DNA of 64,000 bases from Axinella damicornis (GCA_963931865.1 OZ007508.1:4519206-4583205); one strand, 5' to 3'; shown: positions 34,801 through 46,415, numbered from the stretch's first letter. Notes: generated by a model from the letters alone, not told the origin. Program-made: numbers and translations.

Positions 34801-36232
34801 CTCACAACTCCCCACAGACGAGCAGACAAAACTGATTCAAGATCATCTTGATAGTGGCCACTTCAAAATGACTCTGAGATTTGTCGCCGGACTCACGAAG
34901 TTGGCAAACATACCTCCAGAAATCACCAGGAAGCTGAGGAAGGATGATGATAATAATCTGACTTTACTTCATTGGCTGTTTGAGTGTAAAGACACTTCAG
35001 TGACTACCAGAACTCTGGGTTCAGATGAGATCGTTGTCAAGTCACACCACTCCTGGACACACTACTCCTGGACTCCCCTGGATTACTATGTGACAGGACA
35101 TGCCATCTCACGTTCCAGCTGCCCCTGGAGACTGTTCGTTCGGTACTCTTCCGTTGATGATGATAAGTTTGAGCTGTTTTGTCAGGGATGTGCTACCCCT
35201 GGGGGAACTGGATGCGAAGGCTACATCTCATATGCCATCTTCACTAATGATGACATCACCTCCAAACACATGCAATTATTTGTGAGCATCCCCCCACACA
35301 TCCTACACGGCATGAGAAAGCTAGACCTGAGTGGTAACAAACTGGATGGGAAGGCGTGTGACCTGCTGGCCAAGGTAGTACCATCAATGTCCAGGTTAGA
35401 GGAGCTTTGGCTCGGCCACAACCCGATAGGAAGTGGTGGTGCTGTGGAGGTGATCAAGTCACTCTGTGGCAGTGGAGTGAAAAAACAACTGTGGCTGCAC
35501 GACACTGGGATTGGGGGACCAGATTGTGAGGCATTGTCAGAACTGCTTCAGTCTACTCACTCACTTGAACAACTTGATATTGACCAGAACAACTTGTCCT
35601 CAGAGAGTGTAGCCAGCATCATCACTGGACTCAGTCACAACAATTCTCTGACAGTACTGGCCATTTCAGATTCTCACTTTAGCACGGCAAATACACTACA
35701 CTTGTCATCACTACTGAGAGACTCAAAGTGCACACTAACATCATTGTGGTTACGAGACTGCCACATCAGCAGTGAAGGTGCAGTGGAACTGGCAACAGCA
35801 CTCTGCAAGAACACTACACTCAGAACACTGACCTTGAGTGGTAACCCCATTGGAGAGCATGTGGAGGGAGTGGCTGCAGTAGCCACAATGTTAGTAGAGA
35901 ACAAATCACTGACACACTTGTGGTTAGAAGACTGCCACATCAGTGGACAGGGTGCTGGTGAACTGGCGGCTGCACTCTGCAAGAACTCAACTCTGCAAGG
36001 TCTGGTCCTAGACCGTAACCCCATTGGTGTGGAGGGAGCTTCCTCAATGTCGGACATGTTACAACACAACACGTCACTAACATGGCTATGGTTGAGTGAC
36101 AACTCAGTCGGGGAAGAGGGGGTTCACCAACTCATGAACAGTGTCAAGTACAACCAGACATTGTGGGAACTGAAGCTGTCAGAGAAGTACAAGTCTGAAA
36201 CTAGTGACTACAGAATTAACTGGAGGCGATGA
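28751..36232 (+). CDS. NLR-2: intact 2A/Death/NACHT/LRR receptor
   Basis: Exons: 28751-28866 (coding from ATG 28797), 30716-31072, 31244-31393, 32883-36232. The coding bases from 28797 (70 + 357 + 150 + 3350) divide exactly by three, giving 1308 residues. Order: hydrophobic 2A signal, Death domain, Pro/Thr linker, helical module, NACHT with Walker A GAPGIGKT (33869-33892), Walker-B-like WLEAWDELD (34094-34120) and sensor-like VFVTSRPW, winged-helix-type region (EVFTWSQLTESPP, FTHLTLQEFLSA), then LRRs from about 35310. Such proteins are NTP-driven innate immune sensors that oligomerise and signal through Death domains. The 2A could split output between a secretory form (no skipping) and a cytosolic form starting at Pro (skipping). 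It is the only complete copy here. The 5' UTR and any additional linker exon are unproven. Confidence 0.85.
28867..30715 (+). other. NLR-2 intron 1
   Basis: Donor GTGAGT, acceptor CTCAG at 30711-30715. It holds a triplicated GTCTGAGTGATGTCTCATTC unit at about 28940-29010 and the 464-bp element at 29818-30281. Much of the rest is shared with NLR-3 intron 1 (53569-55700). Confidence 0.7.
29818..30281. mobile_element. 464-bp element, GGTAT target duplication, empty site known
   Basis: Ends CAGGGGCGGATACAGGAT and ATCCGCCACTG; GGTAT flanks at 29813-29817 and 30282-30286. NLR-3 intron 1 at about 55231-55240 has the single unoccupied 'gtgggtatgacc'. Related to 20692-21367. Confidence 0.8.
30716..31072 (+). 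CDS. NLR-2 exon 2: Death domain
   Basis: 357 bases, phase 1-1; VRGALYKARAKWYDIGIEL through WEALTKALESPPVGEGHLAQ to DKYC. It differs from the NLR-1 exon at few residues (for example ICIHWLRR against ACIQWLKR). After 2A skipping the cytosolic product would begin Pro-Val-Gly directly before this domain. Confidence 0.85.
31244..31393 (+). CDS. NLR-2 exon 3: Pro/Thr/Ser linker
   Basis: 150 bases, phase 1-1, CTGTAG before and GTATGT after. Reads TSPPTSPSTNDSGIPPAMVP and ends PGHTG. Low-complexity spacer, strongly conserved in NLR-3 (59436-59585). Confidence 0.75.
31394..32882 (+). other. NLR-2 last intron
   Basis: GT at 31394, AG at 32881-32882. It contains a 98-bp hairpin element at 31833-31930 (TAGCCTCATTCCCAGG ends) and a perfect short palindrome at 32763-32798. 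Part of about 32100-32290 is shared with the NLR-3 region at 60530-60730. No counterpart of the SPIIAPPGT linker exon was found. Confidence 0.6.
32883..36232 (+). CDS. NLR-2 exon 4: helical module, NACHT, WH-like region, LRRs
   Basis: One 3.35-kb exon. Roughly: helical module 32900-33600 (LYWNFLNYNLLQHLVNMFGD, NTMLCDFIDNWP, CTLEDVETIEETLTHKF, CVCLTW); acidic/Pro linker; NACHT 33840-34320; winged-helix/helical region 34380-35260; LRRs 35310-36180; short polar C-tail KSETSDYRINWRR. The open frame extends upstream to 32699, but homology and the CATTTACAG acceptor place the exon start at 32883. In the Walker B box the usual first Asp is Glu (WLEAWDELD). Confidence 0.85.
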
Positions 36233-36428
36233 TGTGTAAATTCCAAGATGCATCTCTTAGTAAGTGCTAGCAGCTTTTTTTAATTATAATTGTGCATAAT
36301 TAGTATAGCTGTTGATGTAATTTGTGCTAACATAATTATTAGTTTATCATTATGTACACTGAGTTTGATCTCTTGCCGAAACTTGATTATCACAAACAGA
36401 TCAACAAAATACAAAACTGTCTGTCCAG
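36233..36428 (+). other. 3' flank of NLR-2
   Basis: Homologous to 10-120 and 15903-16000. No clear AATAAA in the first 150 bases. Then sequence shared with about 20080-20150. Confidence 0.5.
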
Positions 36429-36432
36429 TTAA

Positions 36433-36672
36433 GGTAGCATTATACCTTTACCGTTAAAGGTACCCTAACGGTAAAGGTACGGTTAAAGGTACCCTAACGG
36501 TAAAGGTATAATGCTACCTTAAGGTAGCATTATACCTTTACCGTTAAGGTACCCTAACGGTAAAGGTATAATGCTACCTTAAGGTAGCATTATACCTTTA
36601 CCGTTAGGGTACCTTTAACCGTCGGGGCCCCGACGGTTAAAGGTACCCTAACGGTAAAGGTATAATGCTACC
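36433..36672. mobile_element. three TTAA-linked hairpin elements in a row
   Basis: Units at 36433-36518, 36523-36578 and 36583-36672 each start GGTAGCATTATACCTTTACC and end with the inverse. Every border is TTAA (36429-36432, 36519-36522, 36579-36582, 36673-36676). The paralogous site at about 20138-20150 reads 'gcagttaactag', one TTAA without insert. TTAA targets are the mark of piggyBac-type transposition. Confidence 0.8.
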
Positions 36673-36676
36673 TTAA

Positions 36677-37032
36677 CTAGTTTCCTCTGGAGCCACTGTC
36701 TGACCATGGTGTGGTATGCTTTAGTTTTAGTTTGCAAAGACTTCTCCCATGGGCAACCAGATGTTCTTCACCTCAGTAGAGAAACTCTTCACCCTGAGGA
36801 GGGAGGGGTGGGAGCAGGAGGTCACTGCATTCTTCTGGTCTGTAGCAAACTACATTCTTCGCAAAACCTGGGAATGAGTTCACCTCACTGGTATGGAACC
36901 ATGCAATTTTGATTTCAGTGAGGGATCTGCATGTGCTTTTACTTGTCCCGTGTCCCCAGCTGCCAAACAATTAAGGTTGACAGTTGCTTGTCAACGAATG
37001 GAAGCTGAGAAACTCTTTACTTCTATTGTGTT
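36677..37032. other. intergenic block duplicated from 0.83-1.09 kb
   Basis: Matches 830-1090 in order, with the exon-like GEEFLY stretch on the minus strand near 36775-36800. No gene recognised. Confidence 0.4.
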
Positions 37033-37514
37033 TGAGGGGCAACAGCACTCATGGTAGCAGCCGTTGCAACTGGTTGCAACTTGCTGGTAGCATGTATTCA
37101 GTATGTTCCAATCAACGCACATGTCACGTGATGACCATGCTCAGTCGACCAAGTCAGCAATGGCAGTCAAAAGGAAGACAAGAAATTGTTACACTGCTCA
37201 CAACTGCACCAGCACGGTGAGTTTCGGCATGTAAGCGTCAGTGAACGACAGCAATCACAACCGTGCAATCAGAATCTTCATGTGCCTTTCCCAAGAGCTG
37301 TACTGTCAACAAAAGTCGAAGAGAGCGTTTGTGCAATGGCGACCAAATGCACAACAAAAGTGCTTGTATCTTTACCACCAGCGTGAGTTTCAGCACCAAA
37401 ATTGTACGGTTGGGACAGTGCATGATAGCGATCATGATGGTGTAGTCAGAATCTTTGCATGCCATTCCTATCACTCCAACAAATTATTACACGGCACCCC
37501 TACAGGAGTGTAAC
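37033..37514. repeat. family I element, copy near NLR-2
   Basis: Same ends and interior as 121-648 and 1095-1856; no nested MITE. It lies, as at 1095, just beside ALDH16A1-like exons, so it was part of the duplicated unit. Confidence 0.6.
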
Positions 37515-37545
37515 AAAGTGTTTAGTTGCTAAATTACATGCACAC

Positions 37546-37901
37546 TCAGGTATATGACCATCCCGGCCCTTCACAATCCCTCTCCCCCTTCCCACCTTCC
37601 CCTCCCACCTGTCCCTGGGTGGGGTCACGCCACTCCCTGGTCCCACCGTAGTTCACCCAGGTCCTCTTCACGTTGTCCACCGATGCCATCTCCACAAATT
37701 TACTGCCTTCGACAGAACCAAAGTACCTGCAACACAGGAACAAACCTGATAAGTAACAGTGCAGCAAACCCACTCCCTGTGGTAATTATCAGGGACTTCC
37801 CCTTACCACATGGCCTCCACATCCTGGTGTTCTGTCAGGTACTTTGTGAGGTGCCCTGTCACAATATTGACAACCCCTCCAGGAGGTCCGATGTGTGGAA
37901 T
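37546..37901 (-). pseudogene. ALDH16A1: ALDH16A1-like last two exons, copy B, frameshifted
   Basis: From 37726 downward: YFGSVEGSKFVEMASVDN through DPTQGQVG, stop about 37546. Exon at 37807 to about 37901: compared with 2122-2228 it has lost one G in the 'ctccagggagg' stretch and nine bases ('gtcatgtga'), so it is out of frame. The third exon (ARINEPVG) is absent. Non-functional piece of the duplicated unit. Confidence 0.7.
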
Positions 37902-38778
37902 AACGTTTGGGAAGCCAGTTTTTTTTTGTCTCGGCACCGAAGTGCCGAGACACAGTGCTGGATGCGTAGGTACGTACGTACGTCGCTTTTCGCAATGCGC
38001 CCGCGCAAGTGCTGCATGTCTACACTCTTAATAGGGTGTCAAACGTATTTATAGCCTGCAAGTACATCTTCAAAAGTGATTATGGGTTTGCATGGCTGCT
38101 CATGAAACCTCTTATCAAGACTGCTGCTACATAGCTATAGTACTTAATTCAGGACAATGAATACTCACTCATCCAGTGTGCTGCACTCAGCCATCCCAAG
38201 TGCATACTAACTCACTCAGCTCTAGCTAGCTAGCTATAATATTATAGATAAGTGCTGAAAGAATTGGCCAAGGTGTTGACTAAACATCAAGCCCAGACAC
38301 GACCATACTGCTTTCACCCTTTGGGTGAACATTCCTGACTCACCCCTTGCTCACACAGAACCTCCAAGGATATTGACGCTCACTTAAGCTGAAAGTCTCA
38401 TAGCTAACAGGTTTTGCAGTCATAATAAAGGGTTAAGCAGCTGCCATGTCCTCTGCATGATTCTAGCTGATACCAAGTCGTGCCGAGACACATCAAGTCT
38501 TTTAAAGACTCACTTGTTACTTGAGTTTCATGCCAAACTAGAGTATTTCAATCATTTATTATGCTTGTGGGGGAATTAGCTACTGCATGGCTTACTTCTG
38601 CAAAATCAAAAACACACTAATAGGGTGAAAATGATATGACGATAAAAACCACCATGATACGATTATTGTGGGCTCTTAATATCACGATATACGATACAAT
38701 TGATATATTATTGCCCATCCCTAGACAGAAGTGAGGTAAGGATTTGTGGCCAGGCACTGCCTCACTGATGCTACTCAC
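37902..38778. other. intergenic, no gene recognised
   Basis: A small hairpin around 37929-37955 (CTCGGCACCGAAGTGCCGAG) and a GCTA-rich stretch near 38220-38240. Nothing else supported. Confidence 0.4.
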
Positions 38779-39475
38779 TTTCATCCAGTTTGTCATCCAC
38801 ATTGGGATTCACACAGAACCTGCGCTGGGCTAGAGAATCATCGAAGTCAATCTGCAAAAGGAGTTAATCACACCTATTTATATACAGGACCATGCAACTC
38901 CTATCTATTTGTACATGTAAGCTGTAGTTTGGGATTATGTTAAGGCAGCATAAATTATTTTTGATGTAAGCAAGTCCTTAACTCAAGGCTTCAGCAGACA
39001 CCGTAAAACAGGCAACATGAAAATTGGTGCAGTAACGTGGGAGTAAGAGAAAAAACATTGTTGAAGTGAGCAGATAAAGTGACGGTGACAAAACAAAATA
39101 GAAGCACAAACTTAGAGCAGGACAACCCTGATACTTGGATTCTGAACAAGTACATCTAGCCTTGTTCCCAGGCCATTCCCACCTCCAGGAGGAATTGTAT
39201 ACGGACAGCAACTATGACAGTATGCTGGACCAGGTGTTCACAGGACAAAATCCTGGATTATCAGGACAAGCAGAACGTTTAGCAGGACGCTTAATCTTGA
39301 GCTTGATACAAAGCAAAGTTCAATACCGGACAACTTTCCTAATTGCAATGTGTTAGCTTCAAATCTAAGCTTCCAAGCTCGTTTGTTTAACACTATATAT
39401 AAATGTGTTTTAACAACTGTCAAGAACTCCTGTGTAACAAGGTTTGTCTTTACACTAAATCATGTAGCAGTGTAT

Positions 39476-39547
39476 AGTAGCCTCATTCCCAGGCACAAAC
39501 CATTTTCGGTTGTAACCGAAAATGGCACAGGCCTGGGAATGAGGCCA
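39476..39547. mobile_element. 72-bp hairpin element, 9-bp target duplication
   Basis: Ends AGTAGCCTCATTCCCAGG and its near inverse; GCAGTGTAT at 39467-39475 and 39548-39556. Same family as 3352, 4208 and 9295. Sits in an MSH5-like intron. Confidence 0.7.
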
Positions 39548-40108
39548 GCAGTGTATCTAGCAACTAAAAGAGCAGGACACTGAATATACTTTGGAGGACA
39601 ATGAACAGAGGAGTTACAGGACAATAGGCAGAATTGTCCTGCAAAAATTAGGATGGACAGCATCATTCAATGTTGATGCCACTTTGCTCACACGCATGTT
39701 CCTGATGAGTTTGATGCAGTCGTAAAGAGTTGCTGCCACCTCCTCATTCCTGGGGGAGGCCAGGAAGGCGATGGCATCCTGCCGCTGCTGGAGGGCCGTC
39801 ACATCCCTCAGTGGACAGAAGAACCACAGCCTGGTGTGGGAAAGAGAGCTCTAGCAGATCGTGCATGGATTCTCCCATGTAGATACGTACGCACCATCAT
39901 CGCACATTGCTTGTCATTGTTGTGGTATATACCCCTACTCAGTAGCCTGTACCAAGGCCCAGCACCTGCAGTACAAACACGGGGGAAGGAGAGCTAAAAC
40001 ACGTCCTTGCAGTGATGTACTGGATGCCAGGGGGACATGCAGGAGTGGCACATTCCTGGAAAAGTCGCAAGTAAGTGATGGTGCTGCTGATCACAACCAC
40101 GGATCACG

Positions 40109-40522
40109 GAGAAACAGAGCAATTGATGAGGTAACCTTTGCAACGCCTCTCCAGTTCAGAAATCCACTCCACACCTGTTGTACAGAAGGAAAGTTGCCAC
40201 TCGTCCACACATCCACCCAATGCCCATGCAGGTACATCACTGCATCTGATGCAGGCTTTCACCCACCTTAGTACTACAAGCAACAAACACTGAGGTGAGA
40301 CGACCCGGGTATGAGGAGAAACAGAGCAATTGATGAGGTAACCTTTGCAACGCCTCTCCAGTTCAGAAATCCACTCCACACCTGTTGTACAGAAGGAAAG
40401 TTGCCACTCGTCCACACATCCACCCAATGCCCATGCAGGTACATCACTGCATCTGATGCAGGCTTTCACCCACCTTAGTACTACAAGCAACAAACACTGA
40501 GGTGAGACGACCCGGGTATGAG
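40109..40522. repeat. 207-bp direct tandem duplication
   Basis: 40109-40315 and 40316-40522 are identical by eye over almost all positions, so the duplication is recent (or an assembly artefact). Lies in an MSH5-like intron; no coding role. Confidence 0.85.
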
Positions 40523-41371
40523 GCTACCAACTTAGCCAGACTGGGGCACAAACTCAGTAGGATACTTGAGAGTGAGAGGGTATAATATATGTACGTGCTC
40601 TCAAACTCACCGTAGCAAGCGACTCCAAGTGGTGACTTTGCTGTGTTGACAATGCCTACAAAGCAAGCAGAGAAGATAATAGTGCCACTTCAAGGAACAA
40701 TTATTATGATCGTACCAAAGAGGGACAGCCCTTCTTTTGAACCCCCTTTGCTGGCCTTGTACACAGAGGGGTGGGCCATCTTCTGGAAGATCTGCAGAGC
40801 ACTGCAGCATCACAGAGGCAAGTAGACCACCTTTTGATATGAAACTCTGTCTACAGACTCACAGAAAAAAATACTTGTAGGTACGGGACTGGGCGAGCAC
40901 TGTACATGTAACCGTGAGAGCTGCTCCATTTCAATATCATCCGCTCGCCCATTCGAGTCCGAGGCGGGAACACTTGAAGTTTCATATTTGGCTTTTACAG
41001 TGATTCTAGGTGTGGTCTATGCAGGAAATAATGTAATATACAAAAGTGAAGTGTTCCCACCACAGACTCAAACAGGAGAGCGGATGGTGAATCACGGAGC
41101 AACTTCTATGATGGCAGTGCCCGTCCAGTCCTGTATTTACAGGTAGTGTTCCCTGTGACTGATCCTATATGGCACATCACTGAGGGCAACACGCACTTAG
41201 GTCGTACGAGTGGGTGAACAAAGATTCTCAAAATTGGTATACCATGGCTGGTAGATCAGGCCAGTACAATTTGCGAGGTTATGCTACCATTGAAGACAGA
41301 GCGGTCACATCATACATGCATGTGCATGTGCTCACCAGTATGTGTTCTCATCTAATACCATCAGGTTGTCT

Positions 41372-42690
41372 CTGCAGGAGGATGAAAATGTGAGGGGTTC
41401 AGTGCTCATTTCACATCTGTTGCTATAGGACAAGCAGGAGGGGGAGCACTGCCACACAGCACTGGAGAACACAGGAACCACTCCCGTCCTTCAGAGTGCA
41501 CAAGAGGGCGTGGGGGTGGGACAAGTGGGATATAGGGACCTATAGATAGGTCCTTCCCTCCTCTGCGGTAATCGGTAAAACATGAATATGAACAACACTG
41601 GCACAGTTGTCCACTACACCAAGTCTCACACAGCCAGCAGACTACACCCACACTGACACATGCAAATATCAATCAATGTAAATAATTATAGGCGCTTTCT
41701 TTAGTGATGCAAGCACATACATCACGATTAGATAATCAATGCTGGTTAAGGTAGTAAACATGGGTACCGCGATCTCCGAAACCAAGTTGATGGATAAAAT
41801 AATGGGCAGCATCAAAGCGTACACAAGTTTCAGCAATACTTTGCATCAAACTGCTCCCTCTGCTTGAACTGAATGCCCTAAAACTCAATTTTAAGGTAGG
41901 AAACACGGCATCGGCGAAATCGCGCAATTTTGCTCATGAATAATTAATGAGATGACATCACTCGCATACGGTAATTATATAGAGTTATTCATCTGTTTAT
42001 GTTTTCCCATGGCGGCAACCGGAATAAACAAGGGGGGCTTCTCTCTTTGATGCGGCTAGCGGCCCTTTCAAGTTTCAAATCGGTACTCTGATGTGGCCGT
42101 GCGGTACCTTGAAGATTTGTTTGAAAACTATTCTGGCTTATTGAACGTAGCGATGGGCTATCTGAGTGTGAATAGCTAGGTGGAGTGAGCAGGAATGTTT
42201 GTGGGTCTGCTGAAGTGGCCGAAGAACAGCCTGGAAAGTGAACAACCTCCGACAGCTCCCTGGCCAAGGTACTCTAGAGAGTTGACCTTTCGGCATTACA
42301 GGCCCCGCCCATTTTCGTGTTAGGGCGAATTTGGCTGGTTTGGTAGCTGGACTGGGCTGGTGAGAGGGAGTAGATGTGTGGCCAAAACTCTGTAACCGAG
42401 AGGTGAACGTGGAAAAGCATCCCTAGTTTTGCAGGGGGTAGGTTGACCTTTTGGAAACTGGCCTTGGCTTGAGTCGGTTTTAGTTGGTGTGCGTGGAATT
42501 TTTTTTGAAAGCCTAGGGTAGCCAAACCTCTGTTTTTGAGGGTGGCAGTGAGTTTTGGGCTGTAGCCTGCAAGTGAGGAGAGCAGGTGGTAAATCCATCC
42601 GTAGTTTTTGGCCTGTTTTGTGTGTGTATTGATGATGGGGTCAGAGTGTGGGTGGGGCCTTGGAGAGGGTCCAACTTTTCAGTTTCGTAG
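41372..42690. other. no gene recognised
   Basis: Overlapping minus-strand open frames (41736-41927, 41989-42267, 42274-42598) show no recognisable domain; the last two overlap in different frames. 40897-41000 and 41041-41150, just before, are a diverged inverted pair. Confidence 0.35.
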
Positions 42691-45600
42691 AGGGCCTTAA
42701 GTCATGGCACGCGGTCTAAAATGGGCACCTGAAGCCAAAATTAAATTTGTTGCAGTTGAAAAGCTATAGCACTTCAGAAGCTGAAATTTGGTGTGCAGTG
42801 GTTTTCTAATAGAACTAACAGGTTCACCAAGTTTCGTCAAAATCGGAAGAGGTCAGGATTTTTTTGTGTTGACTTGACACGGAATGACCCCACTATAATA
42901 TTTTAACTGAGTATTTTTTCCAGTGCAGTAGCTGAAGCAAGTGAAGCCAGTTACTTGTAAATAAAGCAATGCTACGAAAAGGTCGCACATACACACTGAC
43001 ACAGACAGCAAGCTGAGCTGCAACTGAAGAGCTTAAGTTGGTTCAGCAATTAATAAAACTAGGCAGGTTAGTAAACATGATGGGTTTTAGACCCATTATC
43101 TGTGTATGCTATGTGCATTATTTCGTACATGCTACTACATTTTGGTCTATAGCTGCTGTTCCCATTGTAGTCCCAAATTAAAACTTGGTGCATAAACACA
43201 CATATATAGGTTCAAGGTCTTTGTAAAAAAAGTTTGAAAAAAAATTCGTTTTCCAGAACCAAGGTCAAAGGTCAGACTACATAACCTTTGAACTTTAATT
43301 AGATCAAACGTCAAATTATTATATGCCAAATGAAAGAGCCTTTCAAGAGCTTCAAGAAAATCCTTGTTGCAACTCTCTACATTGATCACATCAGAAGATA
43401 TGGGTATTTCAGTCATGGCACGCGGTCTAGATCTAAAACGGGCACCTGAGGCGAAAATTAAATTTGTTACAGTTGAAAAGCTATAACACTTCAGAAGCTG
43501 AAATTTGGTGTGCAGTGGTTTCTTAATAGGACTAACAGGCTCACCAAGTTTTGTCAAAATCGGAAGAGGTCAGGATTTTTTTGTGTTGATTTGACATGGA
43601 ATGACCCAGTGGTTACTCTGTTTTCAGTGAACTCCCATGCGCTGCAAAGGCAGGTTACACTAGCAGAGAATCAATTACATTTCTGGTTAATGATCCAAAC
43701 AATGGATACATTATAGCTAACAGATGGATGCATAACTAAATGGCTGAGTAGCTACCAAGCACGTGCATACTATAATCTTTAGCTGGTAGACAAGAGTCTG
43801 CCTTGCTTTTATGGAAACGTTTGTTCTTTATGAAGCATGACAGAATTTGATGGAGGGACTCTTTGGAATGGTGGATGGTAGACATGTTTGTCCATTTTCT
43901 TCATGGTACTTACCAGTCAGGTATGCATCATGCATCTTCTGGTTAGTTTGCAGTGTGCCCCCACATTCACCTACATGAGCACTGCTGTTAACATGTTGTG
44001 CAGAGGTCTGACAGTCGCTATGACACCTCCGTTCGTGTTAGCGTAGTGTAGCACAAGACAGTTCCCTCTTCACGGACATGCTTGTCTCAATCACTACATC
44101 TGCATGAGTCCGGTGTAGCTCCTTACTCTGACTAGTTCGTCACTAGCCACCTGAACATGCACATGCAGCTATACTCATGCTTAGGTGTCAGGATAAGTTA
44201 CTAATGTAGGGCTTATTCAGGCTCTCACCAACAAGCAAGGTTCACGCACTATGAGATATACCATTGGATGCTGTGGAGATCAGCTGCACAAGTACTATAG
44301 GGCACATGAACTACGTGAGGTCATCATACAATCCAGTTGCAAGCATTCTTTTTGATGAAAAACCTTGCAGATGGTAATTGCAGTATTTAGCTGTGTCTTT
44401 TTCTCTCAACCTAATGATGATCATGGCCTATAACCTTGAGTACATTACTTGTATGTAGTACGTATAAATCCCCATTTACACAAAAGTTCTTGCACAGGGT
44501 TGAAAAGAGCATATTAAAGACCCATGCATGCACCGAATAAGGCTGCCGCTAGTCATTATTCCTCAGTTAGGTGGTGAGCAATTAGACCACTTCCAGCTGT
44601 ATACCATCTTCCCATCTACCTCTAGTACAACTTAATTAAGCTAACTGTTTTGGGGCTTTCAGAAGTCGGTTGAAAATATAACTTCAGTCTGCTGTCACTG
44701 AAAACAACAGGAAATAATGCAGTGGTGATTTTGCAATCACTGCTGCAGCAGACAAATCCAAGTACTGTATACATGCTTGATGCCAGCCAGACCCTCCTCC
44801 GTGTGCATGTGTCGCCTTATTAACCACACATATTCCAAGTGAAAACCAAGGTCAAAGGTCAGATTTCGACATATCATTAATTAACTTAAGGTTACGGGAT
44901 ACCGAATAACTAATTGGGTAATTAAGTGGGCGTGACTTCCTGTATGCATGCGCCTAACCGAGACAGCTGCTGTCCTGCCATAGTGAAGAAGCGTTCATGG
45001 TGGCCACTGATTTTCGACGTCAAACGTCTTCGCTGCCGTTCAGTGTAGGGTGGGCGCTGTTACCGCGAGTGAAAGTGAGTTACCTGTTGCAGTGCCAGAG
45101 ACAGCTGAACAGCGATAGTCGGCTCTTTCCGTGAAGTAGTACGTGCTGAAAGGGGGATGGTTTGACCTCTGTGACTTCCACTTTCGACTTCCGTCGATTC
45201 TATCTCTCATCGCAGACCTCCCCGGGCTTTCACTACGGTCTCTGTCACCACTATCGGCAAGGTAGGTCTCGATAAAAAGTACGATTTGTGCTCTGAATGT
45301 CCCTTTCTATCTGCTAAATTTGACGTCAAAAAATCCTTGTAACAGAGTCGTACGATAACTGCTCGCAGTGCATGTGCCCTAGCGCTTATACCGCTGATCT
45401 CCACAGCATCCAATGGTACATCTCTTGTACTTCGTAGTGCGTGGGCCTGGCTTACTAGGGTGAGCCAGAACGAGCTCCACATTAGTTATAAAACTAGGAA
45501 GTCCCGCCCACTTAATTAATCACCCGTTAATTACATTTGGGTATCCCGGAACCTTAAGGTAAACGTCAGATTACAAGAGGGCATTTCAACTGCTTTAAGG

Positions 45601-46415
45601 AAATGTCTCTGTACAGATCTCATTAGCTAGGTAGCTATTTGAGTCATGCATGGCATGTGGTGTAAAAACAGGCAATTATGGTCAAGAAGTATACCTGTAG
45701 TTGTAGACTGAGGAAGTCGAAATGTAGTGTGGAGTGGTCTCTCAATTAACCAAGGTTTTGTAGCCTGACCTTTGACCTTGGTTCTGGAAAACCAAGTTTT
45801 GATTTTATTCCAACTTTATTTACAAAGACCTTGAACCTACATGTGTTTATTCCCCAAGTTTTAATTTGGGACAACAATGGGAACAGCAGCTATAGACCAA
45901 AATGTAGTAGCATGAATACAAAAACGTGTACATGCTACTACATTTTGGTCTATATTTGCTGTTCCCATTGTTGTCCCAAATTAAAACTTGGTGCATAAAC
46001 ACATTAGGTTCAAGGTCTTTGCCAAAAAAGTTTTAAAAAAATCAAAACTTTCGTTTTTCCAGAACCAAGGTCAAAGGTCAGATTACATAACCTTTGAACT
46101 TTGAATAGATCAAACGTCAACTATTATATGCCAAATGAAAGGGCCTTTCAAGAGCTTCGAGAAAATCCTTGCAAGTTGCAACTCTCTAGTTGATCACAGC
46201 AGAAGATATGGGTATTTCAGTCATGGCACACTGTCTAAAATGGGCACCTGAAGCCAAAATTAAATTTGTTGCAGTTGAAAAGCTATAGCAGTTCAGAAGC
46301 TGAAATTTGGTGTGCAGTGGTTTCTTAATAGAACTAACAGGCTCCCCAAGTTTCGTCAAAATCGGAAGAGGTCAGGATTTTTTGGTGTTGACTTGACACG
46401 AAATGACCCTGCTGT
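42691..46415. repeat. low-copy repeat region with direct and inverted copies
   Basis: A block of about 195 bp (from 'cggtctaaaatgggcacctg' to 'acttgacacggaatgaccc') occurs at 42695-42890, 43413-43608 and 46218-46410. A block of about 290 bp ('gtacatgctactacattttg' onward) occurs at 43123-43413 and 45924-46225, with part inverted at 45748-45910. 43720-44880 is otherwise unique with no gene recognised. Confidence 0.65.
44887..45560. mobile_element. element of about 670 bp with TTACGGGATAC ends
   Basis: The left end 'taaggttacgggataccg' plus 'taattaagtgggcg' recurs inverted at about 45497-45558. TTACGGGATAC-type ends also bound 54627-55052 and the left side of 47253-47590. No coding capacity seen. 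Confidence 0.65.

Larger units (their letters stand above)
38779..41371 (-). pseudogene. MSH5: MSH5-like fragment, five middle exons
   Basis: Minus-strand exons with GT-AG borders, in MSH5 order: 41336-41371 (DNLMVLDENTY), 40716-40801 (CALQIFQKMAHPSVYKAS, KEGLSLFG), 40611-40655 (IVNTAKSPLG, then RLLR), 39692-39830 (LWFFCPLRDVTALQQRQDAI, ATLYDCIKLIRNMR), 38779-38851 (IDFDDSLAQRRFCVNPNVDD). MSH5 is the meiotic MutS homologue that pairs with MSH4 at crossovers; these pieces fit the segment before the ATPase domain. The 45-base exon cannot satisfy both neighbouring phases, so it seems to have a one-base frameshift. The exons between LIRNMR and IDFDDS, the ATPase part and the N-terminus are missing. 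Most likely a decayed partial duplicate; a living gene with unseen exons is less likely. Confidence 0.65.
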
